The notes under the pieces: generated by a model
What the model was told of the DNA's origin: nothing
The model's input: only the letters and a program-made list of their open reading frames with translations
The model's database searches: none
Position numbers and translations under genes: made by a program
Shown here: one piece after another, positions 12,460 to 17,430 of the stretch
How positions within the stretch are numbered: the stretch's first letter is position 1
Layout of the letters: each line of letters begins with the position of its first letter
DNA from: Sphingomonadales bacterium UBA6174
Lineage (GTDB): Bacteria; Pseudomonadota; Alphaproteobacteria; Sphingomonadales; Sphingomonadaceae
Direction: 5' to 3'
Length of the DNA: 17,430 nucleotides
Assembly: GCA_002422945.1 (NCBI GenBank)
Contig: DITW01000045.1
Location: forward strand, 1-17,430

Positions 12460-13574
12460 GCGCCCCACAAATGTTGTTGCTGCACCGCATTATTGATCAA
12501 TTTGGCGGCACATTCAACCTGTTCCATTGACGTATATCGACCGAAGCCCAGCCGGATCGATCCCCGCGCTGCTGCTGCATCAAGGCCAATCGCCTGCAAG
12601 ACATGGCTTGGCCGCCCCGATCCGCTGGCACAGGCCGAGCCTGCCGAGAACATCACGCCACGCACGTCCGACATCAATCGGGCGACGTCCAGCCCCTTAC
12701 GCCGCACATTGAGATTGCCGGGCCAACGCTTATCCGCACTGCCGTTCAGCACCCAGCCCGCGCCCAACATATCCTGCAAGCGTGTCGCCAATGCCCAGAC
12801 ATGCGCCGCATCCGCCGCCATATGCTCACTTGCCAGCATCGCCGCCACGCCAAAGCCGACACACAAGGCCGGAGAGAGCGTGCCAGAGCGCAAACCCTGT
12901 TGCTGCCCGCCGCCATGCATCAATGGCTCAGGCCGCACCCCATCGCGCAGCCACAGCGCGCCGATACCTTTTGGCCCATGGATCTTGTGCGCAGACACGG
13001 CAACCATGTCCGGACCCGCTGGCAAAGCCAACCGCCCATAACCCTGTACCGCATCGCACAACATCAACCCGCCGCGCTGATGCGCGAGCGCCGCCAATTC
13101 CGCCACCGGCTGGATCGTGCCGATTTCGTTATTGACCTGCATCACACACAACAAATCGACCCTATCGGGCAATAACGCCGACGCCTGCACCAGATCGACA
13201 ACGCCATCCAGCCCGACCGGCAGGCGGATCACTTCAATGCCCTGCGTGGCCAGAAATTCCGCCGTATCCAGCACCGCCGCATGTTCAATGTCCGATACGG
13301 CCAGCGTCATGCCGGGCCGCAACATCCCCTTGATCGCCCAGTTAATCGCCTCGGTCGCGCCCGAGGTGAAGATCGTCGCCCCCCCTTGCGGCAGCAACGC
13401 CGCCACGCGATCACGCGCCAGATCCACCGCCGCCGCCGCCGCACGCCCCATCGGATGTGCGCTATGCGGATTGCCGAATTGCGCTTCGAGATAGGGCATC
13501 ATCGCCGCGCGCGCCTCTGGCGCTAGCGGGGTCGACGCCTGATAATCGAGATAGATCGGCGCGGGCTTAGTCAT
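12456..13574 (-). CDS. Cysteine desulfurase, second copy (IscS-like)
   Basis: A 372-residue PLP enzyme that takes sulfur from cysteine, producing alanine and an enzyme persulfide for Fe-S clusters or thiolation. YLDYQASTP opens the fold. H98 (DIEHAA) stacks on PLP, VMQVNNEIG holds N149, K197 in SAHKIHGPKG binds PLP, and C315 in SAGSACASGSG is the persulfide cysteine on the long class I loop. GGGQQQGLRSGTL is the IscS-type phosphate-cup motif, with Q where H is common. All key residues are intact, so it should be active. It overlaps the upstream desulfurase by 4 bp and the ferredoxin by 4 bp. Which scaffold or target it serves is not visible; no iscU or sufBCD gene is in the window. Confidence 0.92.
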   Translation of the reverse strand: MTKPAPIYLDYQASTPLAPEARAAMMPYLEAQFGNPHSAHPMGRAAAAAVDLARDRVAALLPQGGATIFTSGATEAINWAIKGMLRPGMTLAVSDIEHAAVLDTAEFLATQGIEVIRLPVGLDGVVDLVQASALLPDRVDLLCVMQVNNEIGTIQPVAELAALAHQRGGLMLCDAVQGYGRLALPAGPDMVAVSAHKIHGPKGIGALWLRDGVRPEPLMHGGGQQQGLRSGTLSPALCVGFGVAAMLASEHMAADAAHVWALATRLQDMLGAGWVLNGSADKRWPGNLNVRRKGLDVARLMSDVRGVMFSAGSACASGSGRPSHVLQAIGLDAAAARGSIRLGFGRYTSMEQVECAAKLINNAVQQQHLWGA

Positions 13575-14665
13575 CCGCCATGCATCTGTTTTTGTCGCTG
13601 CCGCCCGTCCTGCGCGATCCGCTGCCAGGCCTCAGTGAAGCGATAGACATCCGCCCGGCTGGTATCGGGGCCAAATGACACCCGCACCACTTCGCGCGCC
13701 GCCGCCTCGTCCCAGCCCATGGCGGCGAGCACATGACTCGTTTTCAAACTGCCGGAAGAACACGCACTGCCCGCCGATACCGAAATGCCCGCCATGTCGA
13801 ACTGGATCAGCTGGGCATTGGCAGGGACGCCCGGCATGCGATAGGATGCAATGGTTGCAAGGCGCGGGCTACGCTTGCCCACGATCTCGCCGCCCATCGA
13901 TTCAATCGCGCTATCTAGATGCGCGCGCAAATCCGCCGCGCGTTGCACCCAATTGCGTCCCTGTTCCAGCGCGACCGCCAGACCAACCGCGCCCGGCACG
14001 TTCTCCGTGCCGGGACGATAGCCCTGCTCCTGCCCGCCCACTGCCGATAACATCGCCGGATCGCGCAATAACAACGCACCCACGCCCGGTGGCCCGCCCA
14101 ATTTATGCCCAGACACGACTACAAAATCCGCCTCGGGCAGCGCCAATTTGCCCGCCGATTGCGCGCAATCCGCCAGCAACAAGCCGCCCGCCGCCTGAAT
14201 GACCGGATATAATGCGTCCAAGGGCTGGATCACCCCGGTTTCATTATTGACCGACTGGATCGCCAATAAGGGCCGCTTTGCCGATAATGCACCCAATCGC
14301 CCAGCCAAGGCATCCTCTGCGACCAACCCATCCTCGCGCACCGGCAGGACATAGCTGCCCTCGCCCATCCGCTGCAGCGCATCATGTTCGACCGCCGAGA
14401 CGAAACGCGCATCTACCGGGGCGCGATTGAAGGCCATATGCAGGCTTTCGGTCGCGCCAGAGGTCAGGATGATCATGCCATCAAAGTTCAGCGCCCGCGC
14501 AATCCGCGCACGCGCATCCTCCAGCATCGCCCGCGATGCGCGTCCATCAGCATGGGGAGAAGAGGGATTGGCCCAATGCGCCATCGCCTCCGCAACCGCA
14601 GCGCGCACCACCGCCAGCACTGGCGTGGTCGCCGCATGGTCGAGATATAGCCTGTCGTCCTTCAT
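13571..14665 (-). CDS. Cysteine desulfurase, first copy (NifS/IscS class I)
   Basis: A 364-residue PLP-dependent cysteine desulfurase. The fold begins YLDHAATTP; H94 is in SAVEHDAL, SVNNETG holds the PLP-contact asparagine, K188 is in VVSGHKLGGPPG, and C302 in SAGSACSSGSLKTSHVL is the persulfide residue. GGQEQGYRPGTENV is the variant seen in Suf-linked and NifS-like enzymes. It differs widely from the following paralogue, so the pair is not a recent duplication. I chose ATG 14665 (MKDDRLYLDHAA) with GGGGGT just upstream; an upstream ATG at 14698 would add 11 residues with no family support. It is first in a three-gene operon with tight overlaps and is divergent from the alpha/beta hydrolase. 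Confidence 0.92.
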   Translation of the reverse strand: MKDDRLYLDHAATTPVLAVVRAAVAEAMAHWANPSSPHADGRASRAMLEDARARIARALNFDGMIILTSGATESLHMAFNRAPVDARFVSAVEHDALQRMGEGSYVLPVREDGLVAEDALAGRLGALSAKRPLLAIQSVNNETGVIQPLDALYPVIQAAGGLLLADCAQSAGKLALPEADFVVVSGHKLGGPPGVGALLLRDPAMLSAVGGQEQGYRPGTENVPGAVGLAVALEQGRNWVQRAADLRAHLDSAIESMGGEIVGKRSPRLATIASYRMPGVPANAQLIQFDMAGISVSAGSACSSGSLKTSHVLAAMGWDEAAAREVVRVSFGPDTSRADVYRFTEAWQRIAQDGRQRQKQMHGG

Positions 14666-14734
14666 TTCGACCCCCAAGGCGTGACCTGTCCCATCCAAGA
14701 AAATGGATCATCGCCGCGCACATGCCCAATATTA

Positions 14735-14762
14735 TTGCACAGCGGCATAGCCTTTCTATATA
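14735..14762 (+). promoter_or_regulatory. Candidate promoter of the alpha/beta hydrolase
   Basis: TTGCAC (14735-14740) and TATATA (14757-14762) are spaced by 16 bp, giving a leader of about 55 nt. The same 158-bp gap must also hold the divergent desulfurase promoter, which I could not place. Confidence 0.45.
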
Positions 14763-14823
14763 GGCTCCGACAACTGCTTGTGCATTCGTGTGCAACTCAA
14801 TTCCATCTGCCAGAAAGGCGCTT

Positions 14824-15465
14824 ATGCCTGAAGTTATTTTCCCCGGCCCCGAAGGGCGTCTCGAAGGCCGCTTCAACCCCGGTTCGCGTCCGCGCGCGCC
14901 ACTCGCGATGATCCTCCATCCGCACCCGAATGCGGGCGGCACGATGAACAACCGGATCGTGCAGCAGCTTTACCAAACCTTCGCACGGCGCGGGTTTGCG
15001 ACATTGCGTTTCAATTTCCGTGGCGTCGGCAAATCGCAGGGCACGTTCGACAATGGCATTGGTGAATTGTCGGATGCAGCCGCCGCGCTCGATTGGGTGC
15101 AGAGCATCCACCCGGAAGCACAGCAAACATGGATCGCCGGTTACAGCTTTGGCGCATGGATCGGCATGCAATTGCTGATGCGCCGTCCAGAGATCAAGGG
15201 CTTCATCTCGATCGCGCCACCCGCGAACATGTATGATTTCACCTTCCTCGCCCCCTGCCCGTCCTCGGGCATCATCATTCAAGGGACGGCGGATGAGGTG
15301 GTCACGCCCACGGCCGTGCAAAAATTGGTCGACAAGCTGCGCACGCAAAAGCACATCACGATCCATCATGATGAAATCAACGGCGCGAACCATTTCTTCG
15401 CTGCCGAACAGGCCGAATTGATGGCGTCGGTCGATAAATATCTTGATTACCGGTTGAATCAGTAA
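14824..15465 (+). CDS. Alpha/beta hydrolase, COG2945-like
   Basis: A 213-residue cytoplasmic hydrolase of unknown substrate. The oxyanion region is MILHPHPNAGGTMNN (29-43), RFNFRGVGKSQG (62-73) is the second conserved loop, the nucleophile is S108 in GYSFGAW, the acid is D157 in GTADEVV, and the histidine is H190 in GANHFF. The catalytic triad is complete. The length suits the short, lidless group. The ATG at 14824 follows AAAGG; an upstream ATG at 14788 would add 12 residues unlike the family and is rejected. It is divergent from the cysteine desulfurase operon; hydrolases of this type are often found beside Fe-S assembly genes in alphaproteobacteria, but no biochemical link is known to me. 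Confidence 0.88.
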   Translation: MPEVIFPGPEGRLEGRFNPGSRPRAPLAMILHPHPNAGGTMNNRIVQQLYQTFARRGFATLRFNFRGVGKSQGTFDNGIGELSDAAAALDWVQSIHPEAQQTWIAGYSFGAWIGMQLLMRRPEIKGFISIAPPANMYDFTFLAPCPSSGIIIQGTADEVVTPTAVQKLVDKLRTQKHITIHHDEINGANHFFAAEQAELMASVDKYLDYRLNQ

Positions 15466-15468
15466 CCC

Positions 15469-15508
15469 TTATTGCGGTCGGGCCTTATCAGCGCCCGACC
15501 GCCAATAA
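15469..15508. terminator. Palindrome between convergent hydrolase and alanine dehydrogenase genes
   Basis: CGGTCGGGC (15475-15483) pairs perfectly with GCCCGACCG (15493-15501), and TTATTG/CAATAA extend the stem past a one-base bulge. The right arm is the last codons and stop region of alanine dehydrogenase. There is no long T-run on either strand, so termination would be moderate. Confidence 0.55.
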
Positions 15509-16609
15509 CGCCTCTTCGCCCACATAGGGCAGCGACAGGCTCTCCGCCACGGCGCGGGCGTAGATCTTTCCCGCATGGACATTCAGCCCGTCGCGTAGGC
15601 CCGGCACATGGCCCAAGGCCGCCAATCCCTGATCCGCGAGCGCCAGCCCATAAGGCAAAGTCGCATGATTGAGCGCATAAGCCGAGGTGCGCGGCACCGC
15701 CCCCGGCATATTCGCCACGCAATAATGCACCACGCCATCGATGATAAACACCGGGTCGCTGTGCGTCGTCGCATGTGATGTTTCAAAACAACCGCCCTGA
15801 TCTATCGCGACATCGACGACCACCGAACCGGGCCGCATCGATACGATCATCTGCCGCGTCACCAATTTAGGCGCAGCAGCACCGGGGATCAGCACCGCTC
15901 CCACCACGACATCCGCCGTGGCGACCGCCTGTTCCAGCGTCTCGCCCGTTGAATAAAGGGTGCGCACCCGACCATCGAACAGCTCTTCCAATTCCCGCAG
16001 GCGGCGCAAGGACCGGTCGATGATCGTCACCTCCGCCCCGAGGCCAATCGCCATTTTCGCGGCCTCTGTCCCGACAACACCACCGCCGATCACAACCACC
16101 CGTCCGGGTGCCACCCCCGCGACGCCGCCAAGCAGCAAGCCACTGCCGCCCATCACTTTTTCCAGACAGCGCGCCGCAGCCTGAATCGATAACCGTCCGG
16201 CGACTTCGCTCATCGGGGTCAAAAGCGGCAGGCCACCGCGCGGGTCTGTCACGGTTTCATAGGCAATGGCCGTGGCCCCGCTCGCCAACAGCCCTTCGGT
16301 CTGGGGCCGGTCGGACGCGAGATGCAAATAGGTGAACAGGATTTGTCCGGCCCGCAACTGCGCCCATTCCTGCGGCTGCGGTTCCTTGACCTTGACGATC
16401 ATCTCCGCGCCCGCAAAAATCTCGGCGGCGGTCGCAACAATCGTCGCCCCCGCCTGCCGATAATGCGCATCCGTTTCGCCAATGCCATTGCCCAGCCCGG
16501 TTTCGACGAAGACCTGATGGCCATGCGCCACATATTCCCGCACCGCCGCTGGGGTCAGCCCGACCCGATATTCGTCTTTCTTGATTTCTTTCGGGACGCC
16601 GACACGCAT
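15488..16609 (-). CDS. ald: Alanine dehydrogenase
   Basis: A 373-residue NAD-dependent enzyme interconverting L-alanine and pyruvate plus ammonium. The N-terminus MRVGVPKEIKKDEYRVGLTP is diagnostic. R15, K75 (IVKVKEP) and H96 (TYLHLA) are the substrate-site residues. The Rossmann domain begins VVVIGGGVVGTEAAKMA, and C-terminal VANMPGAVPRTSAYALNHATLP is typical. The length is normal. ATG 16609 has AGGAG 8 nt upstream; the longer frame back to 16699 runs through the neighbouring fumarase terminator and is rejected. The ribosome binding site lies inside an inverted repeat. It follows the fumarase gene on the same strand but behind a terminator, so it is probably transcribed separately. Confidence 0.96.
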   Translation of the reverse strand: MRVGVPKEIKKDEYRVGLTPAAVREYVAHGHQVFVETGLGNGIGETDAHYRQAGATIVATAAEIFAGAEMIVKVKEPQPQEWAQLRAGQILFTYLHLASDRPQTEGLLASGATAIAYETVTDPRGGLPLLTPMSEVAGRLSIQAAARCLEKVMGGSGLLLGGVAGVAPGRVVVIGGGVVGTEAAKMAIGLGAEVTIIDRSLRRLRELEELFDGRVRTLYSTGETLEQAVATADVVVGAVLIPGAAAPKLVTRQMIVSMRPGSVVVDVAIDQGGCFETSHATTHSDPVFIIDGVVHYCVANMPGAVPRTSAYALNHATLPYGLALADQGLAALGHVPGLRDGLNVHAGKIYARAVAESLSLPYVGEEALLAVGR

Positions 16610-16612
16610 GGT

Positions 16613-16648
16613 CAATCTCCTGAGTCGATATGCGACTTTTAGAGATTG
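16613..16648 (-). promoter_or_regulatory. Nested inverted repeat over the alanine dehydrogenase ribosome binding site
   Basis: CAATCTC (16613-16619) pairs with GAGATTG (16642-16648). Inside, AGTCG (16623-16627) pairs with CGACT (16633-16637) around a 5-nt loop. In the mRNA the GGAG of the ribosome binding site is part of the outer stem. It could be an RNA switch-like hairpin or a DNA operator for a dimeric regulator such as an Lrp-type protein. Confidence 0.45.
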
Positions 16649-16653
16649 GAACC

Positions 16654-16696
16654 AAAAAGCCCGCCCATGCAATCTGTTATTGCGTGGACGGGCTTT
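16654..16696 (-). terminator. Intrinsic terminator of the fumarate hydratase gene
   Basis: An 18-bp stem (16656-16673 with 16679-16696, one wobble, one mismatch) around a 5-nt loop, with core GCCCG/CGGGC. On the minus strand it ends in TTTTT at 16658-16654. It lies 26 bp after the fumarase stop. Confidence 0.85.
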
Positions 16697-16722
16697 CAAT
16701 CTTGGCCAGCGAGGCGCGGGGA

Positions 16723-17430
16723 TTATGTGCCTTCGAGCAATTTTTCCTTGCGGATTTTCTCGCGCCAGACGAGCGGCGCGAACTGATGCACGCTTTCGCC
16801 CTTGGCATCGACCGCGACCGTCACCGGCATATCCTGCACGGTGAATTCATAGATCGCTTCCATCCCCAGATCGGCAAAACCAACGACCTTCGACGCCTTG
16901 ATCGCGCGCGCGACGAGATAGGCCGCGCCGCCCACTGCCATCAGATAAGCCGATTGATGCGCCTTGATGCTTTCAATTGCGGTCGGCCCGCGCTCGGCCT
17001 TGCCGACCATCGCCAACAAGCCCTGTTCGAGCATCATATCGGTGAACTTGTCCATGCGGGTCGCGGTGGTCGGGCCAGCAGGGCCGACCACTTCATCGCC
17101 AACCGGATCGACCGGACCGACATAATAAATCACGCGACCCTTGAATTCGACCGGCAGTTCTTCGCCACGCGCCAGCATGTCCTGAATCCGCTTATGCGCC
17201 GCATCGCGACCGGTCAGCATCTTGCCGTTGAGCAACAGGCGATCACCCGGTTTCCAGCTTTGCACCACTTCCGGGGTCAGGCTGTCGAGATCGACGCGGA
17301 TCGAGTTGCTGTCCGGCGCCCAATGCACATCTGGCCATTCAGACAGGTCAGGCTGCTTGAGATAGACCGGGCCGGAACCGTCCATCACGAAATGCGCATG
17401 GCGGGTCGCCGCGCAATTCGGGATCATGGC
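16723..17430 (-). CDS. Fumarate hydratase, class I, C-terminal part (partial at window edge)
   Basis: The [4Fe-4S] fumarase of the citric acid cycle (fumarate to L-malate), cytoplasmic. About 235 residues are present, beginning AMIPNCAATRHAHF; by distance from the C-terminus this cysteine matches a cluster ligand of E. coli FumA. The beta domain follows, with GDRLLLNGKMLTGRDAAHKR (substrate-site TGRDAAH), YYVGPVDPVGDEVVGPAGPTTATRMDKF and MEAIYEFTVQDMPVTVAVD, diagnostic of class I fumarase rather than the two-subunit tartrate dehydratase. The N-terminal alpha domain is to the right of the window. A strong terminator follows. In the single-chain enzyme both domains are fused, as the in-frame open end implies. 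Identity is certain. Confidence 0.95.
   Translation of the reverse strand, partial: AMIPNCAATRHAHFVMDGSGPVYLKQPDLSEWPDVHWAPDSNSIRVDLDSLTPEVVQSWKPGDRLLLNGKMLTGRDAAHKRIQDMLARGEELPVEFKGRVIYYVGPVDPVGDEVVGPAGPTTATRMDKFTDMMLEQGLLAMVGKAERGPTAIESIKAHQSAYLMAVGGAAYLVARAIKASKVVGFADLGMEAIYEFTVQDMPVTVAVDAKGESVHQFAPLVWREKIRKEKLLEGT

Noticed and set aside
12124..14665. Idea that the two cysteine desulfurases are a recent tandem duplication or a frameshifted single gene
   Set aside because: Each is full length with its own PLP lysine and active cysteine, and the two differ throughout, including the phosphate-cup motif.
16610..16699. 30-residue N-terminal extension of alanine dehydrogenase
   Set aside because: It runs over the fumarase terminator and upstream of an excellent ribosome binding site; the family starts MRVGVPKE.
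1..17430. CRISPR arrays, tRNA genes, insertion sequences or prophage genes
   Set aside because: I looked for regularly spaced repeats, tRNA arm motifs and transposase or integrase proteins and saw none. A tool scan (tRNAscan, CRISPR finder) would settle this.

Overview
The window is ordinary-density chromosome from an alphaproteobacterium. The best fit is the Sphingomonadales (Sphingomonas/Sphingopyxis-like). Reasons are the moderately high GC content, the protein wording of dxs, zur, alanine dehydrogenase and class I fumarase, a decarboxylase paired with a deoxyhypusine-synthase-like protein, and a palindromic intergenic element of a kind I associate with sphingomonad genomes. I see no phage, insertion sequence, tRNA, rRNA or CRISPR array. 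The species assignment is inference.

Left part (1-6250). Most genes are on the minus strand: the 5' part of thioredoxin reductase (cut at the window edge just after its CATC motif), a ZnuD-like TonB-dependent receptor, dxs, zur and a small MerC-type membrane protein. A DUF486-type membrane protein lies on the plus strand at 2709-3047. A 15-bp Zur-box-like palindrome sits directly in front of the receptor. A related sequence sits in front of merC-zur. Receptor, MerC-like protein and regulator therefore look like a local zinc regulon interrupted by the unrelated dxs. The small SRP RNA gene follows on the plus strand and abuts the end of the next minus-strand gene.

Middle part (6244-9253). A 600-residue polytopic membrane protein, possibly GT-C-like, is translationally coupled to an AlkA-family DNA glycosylase. 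A [2Fe-2S] ferredoxin is divergent from these two, and a 58-residue two-helix membrane protein converges with it.

Polyamine block (9330-11815, plus strand). It runs: a sigma70-like promoter, a structured leader that can pair over the Shine-Dalgarno sequence, a type III PLP decarboxylase (probably ornithine decarboxylase, TTG start), an intrinsic-terminator-like hairpin ending against the next ribosome binding site, a deoxyhypusine-synthase-like enzyme and a strong terminator. Since bacteria lack eIF5A, a homospermidine-synthase-like role using putrescine from the first enzyme is the most economical idea. This is the most interesting system in the window.

Right part (11820-17430). An intergenic palindromic element is followed by a tightly overlapping minus-strand operon of two different cysteine desulfurases and an Isc-type ferredoxin. 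A divergent alpha/beta hydrolase comes next. Last are alanine dehydrogenase, with an inverted repeat over its ribosome binding site, and the C-terminal half of class I fumarate hydratase, cut by the window edge.
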